From contig NZ_JAFBEK010000004.1 in the NCBI RefSeq assembly GCF_016908715.1, positions 97,952-161,951 of the forward strand: a DNA stretch of 64,000 nt, given 5' to 3'. The notes beneath the pieces are model-generated. The model had not been told where the DNA came from. It did not search any database and saw only the letters and a list, made by a program, of their open reading frames with translations. How positions within the stretch are numbered: the stretch's first letter is position 1; each line of letters opens with the position of its first letter. Positions 18,442 through 27,092 of this stretch are shown here, in pieces. Origin of the DNA: Leuconostoc rapi. GTDB lineage: Bacteria > Bacillota > Bacilli > Lactobacillales > Lactobacillaceae. The position numbers and the translations under genes were made by a program.

Positions 18442-19294
18442 CATTTCTCCTAACTAACAATCGCTGGCGTGATATTTGAGCAGCATGAATCATTTTAGTG
18501 AGGTTCATTGCATCATCGGCAGTCAACGCCTGATTAAACGCTTCTAATTCAGCTATTAGCGCGCGATTATTTGTCAATACACTTGCTTTATTACTCAATA
18601 ATACATCTGTCCAAAGTTTGGGATCACTTTGAGCAATACGTGTTGTATCTTTAAATCCACCAGCAACATACTGACCAAAATTTTCTGAAGGTCCTAATTG
18701 TTTGACCGCAGCATTCACCAGTGCAAACGCTACAATATGGGGTACATCACTAACCATCGCCATCAAATCGTCATGTGCTGTAACATCAATTGATGTAAAA
18801 TGTGCCTGAATTGGCGCTAAAACTGTTTTTAATTGCTTTATGCGCTGTTGCCCCATTTGGTTTGGTATTAAAAAATAAGGGGTTCCAACATATAAGCGCT
18901 CATCTGCGTATGTCACACCAGTTTTGTGCGTTCCAGCCATGGCGTGGCCTCCAATAAACGCAACATGCTGCAGTTCTGAATTTGCAAAAGCCATGATCTC
19001 ATTTTTCGTTGAACCTGTATCTGTAATAATGACATTTGATTTGAGAATTATTTTCGATAATTCTTTCATTGCTTGTTTAATAATTGAAACCGGTGTTGCT
19101 AAAATGATTATATCAGCCTGTCCTGCAACGTCTATGAGGTTATCAGAGATTTCAGACACTATATTACTTTTTAAAGCAGCCTTTCGTGTCGCGTCTTTTG
19201 TATCGACACCAATCACGTGATTATCACTTTGTTGGTTTAAAATTAACGCTAACGAGGCGCCCATCTCACCCAACCCTTGAACGACGATGTTCAT
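18434..19294 (-). CDS. tyrA: Prephenate dehydrogenase
   Basis: Oxidatively decarboxylates prephenate to 4-hydroxyphenylpyruvate, the tyrosine precursor. Seen: dinucleotide motif QGLGEMGASLAL at the N terminus, TDTGSTKNEI, and GGHAMAGTHKTG with the catalytic His. At 286 residues it has no clear C-terminal ACT domain, so direct tyrosine feedback is less likely than in the longer Bacillus type. Its ATG overlaps the aroA stop by 4 bases. Confidence 0.93.
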   Translation of the reverse strand: MNIVVQGLGEMGASLALILNQQSDNHVIGVDTKDATRKAALKSNIVSEISDNLIDVAGQADIIILATPVSIIKQAMKELSKIILKSNVIITDTGSTKNEIMAFANSELQHVAFIGGHAMAGTHKTGVTYADERLYVGTPYFLIPNQMGQQRIKQLKTVLAPIQAHFTSIDVTAHDDLMAMVSDVPHIVAFALVNAAVKQLGPSENFGQYVAGGFKDTTRIAQSDPKLWTDVLLSNKASVLTNNRALIAELEAFNQALTADDAMNLTKMIHAAQISRQRLLVRRNDD

Positions 19295-20595
19295 ATCATC
19301 ACCCGAGACAAATTTTCCAAAAACCCAGGATACGAAACACTGATGGCATCTTCTCCTGTTAACACAACATCCCCGCCGGCCGTTATCAATGCTGCAATGG
19401 CATTCATCATTCCAATACGATGATCACCATGTGATGCTAATAAGACCGATTCATTTGTCACATGTAATGGCGTGCCGCCATGAATGATCATCCCGTCTTC
19501 TAATGCTTCAATATTTGCCCCCAATTTAGTTAACTCACTAATCACGGTTGTAATACGATCTGTTTCTTTAACACGTAATTCCCCCGCACCAGTGATAATT
19601 GTATCGCCCTGTGCTTGGGTTGCTGCCAAAGCTATGATAGGTAATTCGTCGACTGAACTAGGAATGTCTTTTTCAGTAATATTAATACCATGCAACTGTT
19701 GTGTTTCAACAGTAATATCCGCGAATGGTTCACCTTGTTCTTTAATCTCTGTCATCACAATTTTAGCCCCCATACGTTTTAATAATTGCAAAGCACCGTC
19801 CCGAGTTTTGTTTATACCAACTTTTTTAATCGTTAATTTTGAATTAGGCGTAATCAATCCTGCAACTATGAAAAAAGCGGCACTAGAAATATCTGAAGGC
19901 ACTGTCACATGTTGCCCTGTCAAATGATGCTGTTTCGTCACAGAAATCACGCCACCTTTGACTGTTATCGTACCACCAAACTGACGTAACATACGTTCAG
20001 TATGATCACGTGAAGGTATTTTTTCAATAATGGTTGTCACACCCTCTGCTTGTATGCCCGCTAGTAAGATAGCACTTTTAACTTGCGCAGATGCAACCGG
20101 CATCTCATAAGTGATACCAGTTACCTGACGATTTGAATAAATCACACCTGGTAATGTGCCATTTTCAGATAACTTAATATTAGCCCCCATGAGCGACAAA
20201 GGCGTCAAGACACGTTTCATGGGTCTACGACTCAAAGACTCATCGCCGTCTATATGAATATCAAACGGTTGTCGACTTAATAAGCCCATTAAGAGGCGTG
20301 TAGATGTGCCAGAATTGCCCATGTCAAGCGTTTTGTTAGGTTGACTAAACTGGTCAATACCTCGCCCAATAACACGAACATTCGTCCCTTGCTGATCAAT
20401 TGTCACGCCAAGCTCACGAAAAACGGCCATCGTGTGTAAAACATCATCAGACACCAAAAAATTCTCTATTTCTGTCACACCATGAGCAATTGCGCCAAAC
20501 ATTAATGCACGGTGAGATATAGATTTGTCTCCTGGAACGGTCATATTGCCATGAAGTCCTGTACTTTGAGCACGCATTAATTTAATCATTTGCAT
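19291..20595 (-). CDS. aroA: 3-Phosphoshikimate 1-carboxyvinyltransferase (EPSP synthase)
   Basis: Transfers the enolpyruvyl group from PEP to shikimate-3-phosphate. Seen: PGDKSISHRALM, MGNSGTSTRLLMG, SRPMKRVLTPL, ELRVKETDRI and GDHRIGMMNAI. At 434 residues it is standard length. Two in-frame ATGs (20595 and 20589) flank the ideal spacing from AAGGA, so the exact start is uncertain by two codons. Preceded by a 75-base gap after aroC and overlapping tyrA downstream. Confidence 0.95.
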   Translation of the reverse strand: MQMIKLMRAQSTGLHGNMTVPGDKSISHRALMFGAIAHGVTEIENFLVSDDVLHTMAVFRELGVTIDQQGTNVRVIGRGIDQFSQPNKTLDMGNSGTSTRLLMGLLSRQPFDIHIDGDESLSRRPMKRVLTPLSLMGANIKLSENGTLPGVIYSNRQVTGITYEMPVASAQVKSAILLAGIQAEGVTTIIEKIPSRDHTERMLRQFGGTITVKGGVISVTKQHHLTGQHVTVPSDISSAAFFIVAGLITPNSKLTIKKVGINKTRDGALQLLKRMGAKIVMTEIKEQGEPFADITVETQQLHGINITEKDIPSSVDELPIIALAATQAQGDTIITGAGELRVKETDRITTVISELTKLGANIEALEDGMIIHGGTPLHVTNESVLLASHGDHRIGMMNAIAALITAGGDVVLTGEDAISVSYPGFLENLSRVMI

Positions 20596-20670
20596 TTTTC
20601 CTTATTGTTCATGACATAGATTCGTCATCAAGTATCGTGTCAGTGATAATTCTGATGCACAAGTTAGTTT

Positions 20671-21849
20671 TTAAAACGCACGAATTTCTTCACGATATTG
20701 TGCCACTTGCTCTTTCATACGATCAATATTATCTGAATCAAATTTGTCCAAAACCGACTTGGCTAATTCGATTGCTACCATGGCTTCTGCAATGACTGCC
20801 GCTGCTGTAACAGCCGTTGTGTCCGAACGTTCAATAGACGCGCGATGCTCTTTATGTGTATCAATATCAACGGATTTCATTGGTCGATATAATGTTGGAA
20901 TTGGTTTGACGACACCACGTACAAGAATAGCCTCACCAGTTGTCATCCCGCCTTCAAAGCCGCCTAAATTGTCTGTCCCCCGATAAAACCCTTTGGTTGC
21001 GTCCCAAAAAATTTCATCCATAATTTCATCACCATATTTTTCAGAATTATCAAAACCGCCACCAAACTGGACACCTTTAAAGGCATTGATGCCAACAATA
21101 GCACGCGCAATCTTACCATCCAATTTTTCATCAGCAGATACGTAGGAACCTAGGCCCACAGGCATGCCTGTAGCAATGACTTGTACTTGTCCACCCACCG
21201 TATTAGCATCTCTTTTTGCCTTATCAATGACATCACGCATCGCAGCATCCGCTGTAGCATCTAAAGCGCGCGTTTTAAAATTCTCAGTCACTTCACGCAA
21301 TTCTTGTAAGTTTTTATATTGAGTCAGTGTGCTCAAATCAGATTTTGCTGGCCCGATATTGACCACAAAGCCGTGGACATCAACACCAATTTCCGCCAAA
21401 ATTTTCTTTGCAACCGCGCCAACGGCTACACGCATTGTTGTTTCCCGAGCAGACGAACGTTCTAATACATTCCTTAGATCACTCTGATGACGGTACTTCA
21501 TGCCACCTACCAGATCAGCATGCCCTGGTCGTGGTCGTAACACTTTACGCAACGTATTTTCAGAGGTTGCCACATCATTAGGAGCCATAATTTTAGACCA
21601 ACTATTGTGATCATCGTTATGAACATTTAACGTTATTGGTGATCCTAAGGTCAGTTGATGGCGCACGCCAGTTAAAAAAGTGACCGTATCCGTTTCAATT
21701 TTTTGTCTTTCACCACGACCGTAGCCATGTTGACGACGTGATAATTGTTCATTAACGTCTTCTTGTGTGATATGTAGGCCTGAAGGTACGCCTTCAATAA
21801 TTGCAATTTCTTCTGGACCATGGCTTTCACCAGCTGTTGTATAACGCAT
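20671..21849 (-). CDS. aroC: Chorismate synthase
   Basis: Last common step: converts EPSP to chorismate using reduced FMN. Seen: N-terminal TAGESHGPE, RRQHGYGRG, LRPRPGHADLVGGMKY, and SARETTMRVAVGAVAKK. At 392 residues it is the usual Gram-positive length. It lies between aroB (56-base gap) and aroA. Confidence 0.96.
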   Translation of the reverse strand: MRYTTAGESHGPEEIAIIEGVPSGLHITQEDVNEQLSRRQHGYGRGERQKIETDTVTFLTGVRHQLTLGSPITLNVHNDDHNSWSKIMAPNDVATSENTLRKVLRPRPGHADLVGGMKYRHQSDLRNVLERSSARETTMRVAVGAVAKKILAEIGVDVHGFVVNIGPAKSDLSTLTQYKNLQELREVTENFKTRALDATADAAMRDVIDKAKRDANTVGGQVQVIATGMPVGLGSYVSADEKLDGKIARAIVGINAFKGVQFGGGFDNSEKYGDEIMDEIFWDATKGFYRGTDNLGGFEGGMTTGEAILVRGVVKPIPTLYRPMKSVDIDTHKEHRASIERSDTTAVTAAAVIAEAMVAIELAKSVLDKFDSDNIDRMKEQVAQYREEIRAF

Positions 21850-21905
21850 AAGTATCTTTTTTGTGCGAGTCAGGGTTGAACCATGCCCACACTTTCCTTT
21901 CTAAA

Positions 21906-22967
21906 TTATCCTATAAATGCCGACATATCGCTGACTTTTTTCATAATCAATGTTGGCTTACCGACAGCTTCTAGCGCAACGAGATTTAAGACGCCGCCGT
22001 GGTTCTTTTTATCATTGATTAGTCGTTCAAAAAATTCAGGCGTGCCAATTAACTGTGAATCAGTTGGCAAGCCAACCACCTCTAATCGTTGTTTCAACGC
22101 CGCAGTTAAATCATTTTTTGACACCCCATCACGCGCCATACGCGAAGTCATTGCAACCATACCAATAGCTACCGCTTCACCATGTCGCAACTCACCATGC
22201 GCAATGAGCTCAATAGCATGTCCAATCGTATGTCCAAAATTAAGGTATTGGCGTTGACTAGCTTCTTTTTCATCGGCCATGACAATTTTGGCTTTATAGA
22301 CAATAGCACGCCGAGACAACTCTTGTGCATTTTTACGAATATCTGACACCGATTGTATCTTACCAGTAAAATCGAAGAAATCTGAGCTATCAAGTGCCGA
22401 AGTCTTAACAACTTCTCCGTACCCTTCAACCAAATCTCGATCAGTCAGCGTATCTAGGTAATAGCTATCAACTAAAACTAAATCTGGTTGATAAAACGTT
22501 CCGGCAATGTTCTTTGTCTGACCTAAATTAACAGCTGTTTTCCCGCCAACCGACGAGTCAACTTGTGCAGTTAGTGATGTGGCAATTTGAATAAAAGCGA
22601 TACCTCTCATATAAAGCGATGCCACAACACCGCCTAAATCGCCGATTACACCACCACCTAATGCAATTAATCCATCCCCACGAGTGAAACCAGCCTCTGC
22701 CATTTGCGAAATTAGTTCACCAGCCACCACTAACGATTTTGATGTTTCACCAGCAGGTACTTGTAAAGGTAACACATCAAATCCAGCTTGTTCTAATTGT
22801 TTTTGTGTATCAGTTAAATAAAGCGGTCCGACGTGGCTATCTGTTAATAAAACAATTTTACGTGGCGACCAGGCATCAGAAATTTCTTTGCCAATTCTAT
22901 GGTGTAACTGGGAATTAATTTTAACATCGTAAACTTTTTGATCAAATGATACATGTACCGTCGTCAT
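21906..22967 (-). CDS. aroB: 3-Dehydroquinate synthase
   Basis: Cyclises DAHP to 3-dehydroquinate with NAD and a divalent metal. Seen: GGGVIGDLGGVVASLYMRG, DSSVGGKTAVN, and GHTIGHAIE, which carries a metal His. 353 residues, full length. Of two adjacent ATGs (22970 and 22967), the second is better spaced from AAAGGA. It starts about 45 bases after the DAHP synthase gene. Confidence 0.95.
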   Translation of the reverse strand: MTTVHVSFDQKVYDVKINSQLHHRIGKEISDAWSPRKIVLLTDSHVGPLYLTDTQKQLEQAGFDVLPLQVPAGETSKSLVVAGELISQMAEAGFTRGDGLIALGGGVIGDLGGVVASLYMRGIAFIQIATSLTAQVDSSVGGKTAVNLGQTKNIAGTFYQPDLVLVDSYYLDTLTDRDLVEGYGEVVKTSALDSSDFFDFTGKIQSVSDIRKNAQELSRRAIVYKAKIVMADEKEASQRQYLNFGHTIGHAIELIAHGELRHGEAVAIGMVAMTSRMARDGVSKNDLTAALKQRLEVVGLPTDSQLIGTPEFFERLINDKKNHGGVLNLVALEAVGKPTLIMKKVSDMSAFIG

Positions 22968-23011
22968 CATGTTTCCTTTCTAACTTCTCATTCATCCCAA
23001 CGTGCAGCATG

Positions 23012-24004
23012 CTATTGTACAATTTGATGAATCTGTCTCACTTTTTCAGCTAGTTGAAAAAACTCAGCTGGTGTTAAAGCTTGGGCCCCATCTACAAGGG
23101 CATGCTCTGGATCGTCGTGTATTTCCGTCATAAGTCCCTGACTACCTGCAGCAGTAGCTGCTAACGCTAAAGGTGACACGAACTTTGCAACACCTGCAGC
23201 ATGTGATGCATCAGCAATCACTGGATAATGTGTCATACTCTGTAAAACAGGAATAGCTGAAACATCAAGTGTGTTTCGTGTATATTTATTATCGTAAGTA
23301 CGGATACCACGTTCCATTAACATAATCTGATGATTACCACCTGCAGCAATATATTCTGCAGCATTTAATAGATCATCAATTGTTGCTGACATACCACGTT
23401 TTAGGATTACTGGTTTACGTTTCTGACCCAAAGATTTTAGTAAGGCAAAGTTTTGCATATTACGCGTGCCAACTTGAAAAATATCAGTATAGAAATCAAC
23501 CAACTCAACATCACGTGTATCTAAAATTTCAGTTACCATATCCATGCCTAATGTATCAGCAGCAGCACGATGTGCCTTTAGCCCTACTTCACCATTTCCT
23601 TGAAAAGAGTACGGTGATGTTCGTGGTTTAAAAGCACCACCACGTAAAATTGTAGCACCAGCTGATTTCACTTTTTGTCCCATCTTGAGTACATGTTCTG
23701 GACTTTCAATTGAATCGGGACCAGCCATGAAAACAAAGTGATCACCGCCAATAATTGTATGCTTTGTTTTAATAATTGTATCTTCAGGGTGAAACGCACG
23801 AGATGATACAATTGCAGAATGATGATTTGTGATTATTTCAACAATATCTTGTGATAATTCTTTCAAGATTTGCTCTGGTAGACTTTTTACCCCCGCCAAA
23901 GCAACACGGTTATCGTGTACAAAGACTGGTTTAATTGGATCTTTTGTATCGAGCTTCTCAGCAATTTTTTGTGCGATATTATTGTTCTTTGTAACTAAAA
24001 TCAT
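23012..24004 (-). CDS. aroF: DAHP synthase, type I-beta, with a Cys-to-Asp metal-site change
   Basis: Condenses PEP and erythrose-4-phosphate, the entry step of the shikimate pathway. About 330 residues: an N-terminal regulatory-like domain (1-80), then the barrel with LRGGAFKPRTSPYSFQG, QVGTRNMQNF, ADASHAAG and MTEIHDDPEHALVDGAQ. The usual metal-binding segment AGPCSxES reads AGPDSIES (Asp97), so the family's Cys ligand is replaced. The remaining His, Glu and Asp ligands look present. The start at 24004 has AAGGA 8 bases upstream and overlaps the aroE stop (ATGA); longer starts have no ribosome site. Confidence 0.93.
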   Translation of the reverse strand: MILVTKNNNIAQKIAEKLDTKDPIKPVFVHDNRVALAGVKSLPEQILKELSQDIVEIITNHHSAIVSSRAFHPEDTIIKTKHTIIGGDHFVFMAGPDSIESPEHVLKMGQKVKSAGATILRGGAFKPRTSPYSFQGNGEVGLKAHRAAADTLGMDMVTEILDTRDVELVDFYTDIFQVGTRNMQNFALLKSLGQKRKPVILKRGMSATIDDLLNAAEYIAAGGNHQIMLMERGIRTYDNKYTRNTLDVSAIPVLQSMTHYPVIADASHAAGVAKFVSPLALAATAAGSQGLMTEIHDDPEHALVDGAQALTPAEFFQLAEKVRQIHQIVQ

Positions 24005-24834
24005 ATTATTTTTCCTTCTATGGCTCGTGCCATTAATTGCCGATCTGCTGATTGATTGAACCAAAATTCAAAACTTAAGGCGCCTTGCCCAACTAACATC
24101 GGCAAACCATTTTGTGTGAGTAAGTTACGCTTATTAGCTGCTTTTAATAAGCCCGTTTCTTGGTTACGGTAAATCATATCAACCACTAACGCATACTGCG
24201 GTAACAACCCAATTTGATACTCTGTTAATAACGTCCTAGCATCATTCATGCCTACTGTCGTTGCATTAATCAATAAATCCGCTTGCTGCAGCGCTGACGT
24301 TAATGAACGATTATCTGATAAGTCTGCCAACTGACCTATACCTCGACTCAAATACGCTACCTCTGTTTCGCGTTGAGACCAATTGCCATGTGGCCGATTA
24401 AATGCTGTCAACCGGCGAACCCCATATTGTTGCGCTGTGGCAATAACAGCACGAGCAGCGCCACCAGTACCTAAGATGACAACATTTTCATGTGGTTGAT
24501 TGGGATTAATGCTTTGCCAAAAACCATCGCCATCCGTACTTGTACCAACCAGATGACCATTTATATTCTTAACTGTATTCACTGCATGTAATCGCTGCGC
24601 TAATGGTGTTAATTCATCCAAATAGGTAATAATTTCTGATTTATACGGTGTTGAGACGTTGAATCCACCAGCCATTAACACACGTAGCCCAGTGACAGCT
24701 GCTGCTAAATTCTCAGGTGCAACATCAAAAGTATGATAATAAGATGCAATTTGTCGTTGAGACATCATTGTATTTTGCATAGCAGGGGATTGCGAATGGC
24801 CTGCTGGATGTGCCACTAAACCATATATTGCCAT
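24001..24834 (-). CDS. aroE: Shikimate dehydrogenase
   Basis: NADPH-dependent reduction of 3-dehydroshikimate to shikimate. Seen: HSQSPAMQN near the N terminus, NVSTPYK with the catalytic Lys, TSTDGDGF, and the nucleotide motif ILGTGGAARAV. At 277 residues it is normal. It begins 1 base after the tkt stop and overlaps the DAHP synthase gene by 4 bases, so translation is probably coupled through tkt-aroE-aroF. Confidence 0.94.
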   Translation of the reverse strand: MAIYGLVAHPAGHSQSPAMQNTMMSQRQIASYYHTFDVAPENLAAAVTGLRVLMAGGFNVSTPYKSEIITYLDELTPLAQRLHAVNTVKNINGHLVGTSTDGDGFWQSINPNQPHENVVILGTGGAARAVIATAQQYGVRRLTAFNRPHGNWSQRETEVAYLSRGIGQLADLSDNRSLTSALQQADLLINATTVGMNDARTLLTEYQIGLLPQYALVVDMIYRNQETGLLKAANKRNLLTQNGLPMLVGQGALSFEFWFNQSADRQLMARAIEGKII

Positions 24835-24835
24835 T

Positions 24836-26773
24836 TTATGCCTCCAAATATTGCGCTATTTTTTTAACAATCACACTGGCATTCAAACCGTACTCGTCTA
24901 ATACTGTTTGTGGGGCTGAACTCATACCAAACCGATCAATACCAAATATAAGCCCACTATGACCAGTTAGTGCTTGCCAACCAAGTGTTGTTCCTGCTTC
25001 TATTATCACATTTTCTGCATTATCTTTGGGGATGATTTTGGCCTTTTGAGCAGTATTCAGTAATAAAAATTGTTGTAAATTAGGCATTGAAATGACACGG
25101 CTAGCAACGGACAATTTTTGACTCACTGCCAAAGCCAACTGCACCTCTGAACCTGTAGCAATTAAGTTAATCACAGCATGTGGTTTCTCGTTTATTTTTG
25201 CGGCACCATATTTCATAGCTAAATTGGCTTGTGACACTGTGCCGTGTGTACCAATTGTGCCACGACTTAAAATTAAAACAGTTGGCCGATTTGTTGACAT
25301 TAAGGCTGTTCGCCAGGCTGCTGCAATTTCTGATGCAGTACCTGGACGCAGGACGTTAACATCAGGAATCAGACGTAAACTCATCATTTGTTCCGTTGGT
25401 TGATGCGTTGGTCCATCTTCACCAACTGTTACACTATCATGTGTAAACACATAGATAACTGGCACTTTTTGAAGTGCACTCAATCTAATGGCCGCTTTCA
25501 TATAATCTGAAAATGCCAGAAAAGTAGATCCAAAAATTTTAGTCCCACCATGCAAAGCAATGCCATTCATTACTGCACCCATGCCGAATTCTCGCACACC
25601 AAAAGCAATATTTTTACCAACACGATGATTTTTATCAAATAATGGTGCATCAGCAATTTCTGAATTTGTTGACGTAACTAAATCAGCTGATCCTCCCCAT
25701 AATTGTGGTAATTGTTGCGCAAACGATTGTAAGACTATTTTTGAAATTTTACGACCTGCTTGTCCTTTTTCCATCTCAGTTAAAATTGGCGTCTGCGTTA
25801 CCTGACTTCGTGTAAACGCTTCATATGCTGCTAACGCACTAGCTTTTGGCTTTTTTTGTTGTACTAATCGTCGGTTGATACGATCACGCATGTCTTTCCG
25901 AATAGGCCGTGGCACAGTAAAGTCATGAATTGTTGTGTTGAGCCGTGCGCTTAATTCCTCAAGTTGCACTGGATTTAATGGCGTGCCATGTGCTTTATTT
26001 GTCCCCGCGAATGGACCAGAATCACCAATAACTGTCTTAACAGCAATAAATGTTGGCTTAGATGTTAATTTAGCTTCTTCAATTGCTACATGAATTGCTG
26101 CCAAGTCGTTACCATCAGCCACCTCCTGCACATCCCAACCATAACTTACAAAGCGCGCTTTGTTATCTGATATGTCTGACCTGCTCTTTTCCCCATCAAG
26201 GCTCACTTGATTATCATCATATAGCACGATTAGTTTAGCTAGCGATTGCTGTCCAGCTAATGAGGCCGTTTCATGACTAACCCCTTCCATTAAATCCCCA
26301 TCACCCACAAGCGAGTAGGTAAAATGATCAATAACACTCGGAAACTGCTCATGTAACTTTGCCTCTGCCATCGCCATGCCAACTGCCATACCCAATCCCT
26401 GTCCCAATGGACCAGTCGTAGCCTCAACGCCAGGTGTAACACCTACTTCAGGATGACCCGGTGTTTTTGAGTGCGGCATTCTAAATTGCGCTAAATCAGC
26501 AGATGATAAATTAAAACCAGCAATATGCAGTGTCGCATACAACAGCGCAGCGCCATGCCCAGCTGATAACACAAAACGGTCCCGATTGATCATAGTAGTA
26601 TTTTTGGGATCTATAACCAACTGATTCGCATATAATTCGTATAAAATCGGTGCAACACCAAGCGCAATACCAGGATGTCCAGAGCCAGCTTTTGAAATCA
26701 TCTGATTAGCAATCAGACGTAAACTATTAACGGTTTGCCATTCTGTTGAGACGGGAATTAACATTTTACTCAT
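24836..26773 (-). CDS. tkt: Transketolase, first gene of the aromatic operon
   Basis: TPP-dependent transfer of two-carbon units; here it most plausibly provides erythrose-4-phosphate for DAHP synthase. Seen: GSGHPGIALG, the TPP motif VGDGDLMEGVSHE, LYDDNQVSLDG, and the transketolase signature FGVREFGMGAVMNGIALHGG. 645 residues, full length. The ATG follows AGGAG by 6 bases. That ribosome site sits directly after a terminator hairpin of the aromatic leader, so the whole operon depends on reading through that hairpin. Confidence 0.94.
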   Translation of the reverse strand: MSKMLIPVSTEWQTVNSLRLIANQMISKAGSGHPGIALGVAPILYELYANQLVIDPKNTTMINRDRFVLSAGHGAALLYATLHIAGFNLSSADLAQFRMPHSKTPGHPEVGVTPGVEATTGPLGQGLGMAVGMAMAEAKLHEQFPSVIDHFTYSLVGDGDLMEGVSHETASLAGQQSLAKLIVLYDDNQVSLDGEKSRSDISDNKARFVSYGWDVQEVADGNDLAAIHVAIEEAKLTSKPTFIAVKTVIGDSGPFAGTNKAHGTPLNPVQLEELSARLNTTIHDFTVPRPIRKDMRDRINRRLVQQKKPKASALAAYEAFTRSQVTQTPILTEMEKGQAGRKISKIVLQSFAQQLPQLWGGSADLVTSTNSEIADAPLFDKNHRVGKNIAFGVREFGMGAVMNGIALHGGTKIFGSTFLAFSDYMKAAIRLSALQKVPVIYVFTHDSVTVGEDGPTHQPTEQMMSLRLIPDVNVLRPGTASEIAAAWRTALMSTNRPTVLILSRGTIGTHGTVSQANLAMKYGAAKINEKPHAVINLIATGSEVQLALAVSQKLSVASRVISMPNLQQFLLLNTAQKAKIIPKDNAENVIIEAGTTLGWQALTGHSGLIFGIDRFGMSSAPQTVLDEYGLNASVIVKKIAQYLEA

Positions 26774-26784
26774 AATATTCTCCT

Positions 26785-26820
26785 AAAAAAATCGTGCTAG
26801 TGGCTGACACTTAGCACGAT
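26785..26820 (-). terminator. Second attenuator hairpin, just upstream of tkt
   Basis: On the minus strand ATCGTGCTAAGTG pairs with CACTAGCACGAT (one bulge) and is followed by TTTTTT and then AGGAG of tkt. It has the form of an intrinsic terminator and may also affect the ribosome site. Its 5' arm repeats the CTAAGTG motif of the first attenuator. Confidence 0.8.
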
Positions 26821-26842
26821 TTCTTAAAGCAGTTTTATGCTG

Positions 26843-26885
26843 CAAAATAAAAAGTCACTAAGTGTTTTAAATCCACTTAGTGACT
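26843..26885 (-). terminator. First attenuator terminator of the aromatic operon
   Basis: Arms 26874-26885 and 26853-26864 (AGTCACTAAGTG / CACTTAGTGACT) form a perfect 12-bp stem with a 9-base loop, followed by TTTTTATTTT. It lies between the leader peptide and tkt, so it must be bypassed for expression. Confidence 0.88.
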
Positions 26886-26950
26886 GACCTTAAAAATCTT
26901 CTGGTCGCTAAGTGCGTCGTATCCCGACGCACTTAACGCATGCGACGGTT

Positions 26951-27004
26951 CTACATAAACCAGAAGTAATAATAGCTATTGTTTTTCAAGATCTTATTGT
27001 TCAT
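26951..27004 (-). CDS. Aromatic leader peptide (MNNKILKNNSYYYFWFM)
   Basis: A 17-codon ORF ending Ser-Tyr-Tyr-Tyr-Phe-Trp-Phe-Met-stop: six consecutive codons for the three amino acids made by the downstream operon. It starts about 20-25 bases after the predicted transcription start. AAGGA lies 11 bases upstream of its ATG, a slightly long spacing. Its Phe and Trp codons lie within the first pairing arm of the leader. Composition, position and overlap with pairing RNA are what is expected of an attenuation leader peptide sensing charged tRNA. No protein function is expected. Confidence 0.85.
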   Translation of the reverse strand: MNNKILKNNSYYYFWFM

Positions 27005-27033
27005 AATTTTTCTCATCCTTATTTAATGTTCTA

Positions 27034-27062
27034 ACTATACAACTTTAAATGATAATTGTCAA
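27034..27062 (-). promoter_or_regulatory. Promoter of the aromatic operon
   Basis: TTGACA, a 17-base spacer, then TATAGT on the minus strand: a near-consensus sigma-A promoter. Predicted start near 27027. It lies just after the end of the ECF S-component gene, beside a weak inverted repeat (AACACAT/ATGTGTT, 27061-27087). Confidence 0.88.
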
Positions 27063-27092
27063 CACATTAATTAAGAAAAAATGTGTTTATAC

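Larger units (their letters stand above)
26774..27027 (-). promoter_or_regulatory. Aromatic-operon leader with alternating pairing arms
   Basis: Transcribed leader of about 250 bases. After the leader ORF, arms CTTCTGGT (26959-26966) and ACCAGAAG (26898-26905) enclose an 11-bp hairpin (26925-26935 with 26909-26919). Then come the two terminators. The motif TAAGTG/CTAAGTG and its complement alternate six times. The arm CACTTAGCGAC (26904-26914) can therefore pair with GTCACTAAGTG (26874-26884, one mismatch) and would stop the first terminator forming. No T-box consensus (GGGTGGNACCGCG) and no stem I are present. I infer attenuation controlled by leader translation. Confidence 0.8.

Noticed and set aside
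26930..26962. T-box antiterminator (GTAGAACCGTCG resembles GTGGAACCGCG) in the aromatic leader
   Set aside because: The TGG needed to pair with the tRNA acceptor end is replaced by TAG (the leader stop codon), and no stem I or specifier loop precedes it.
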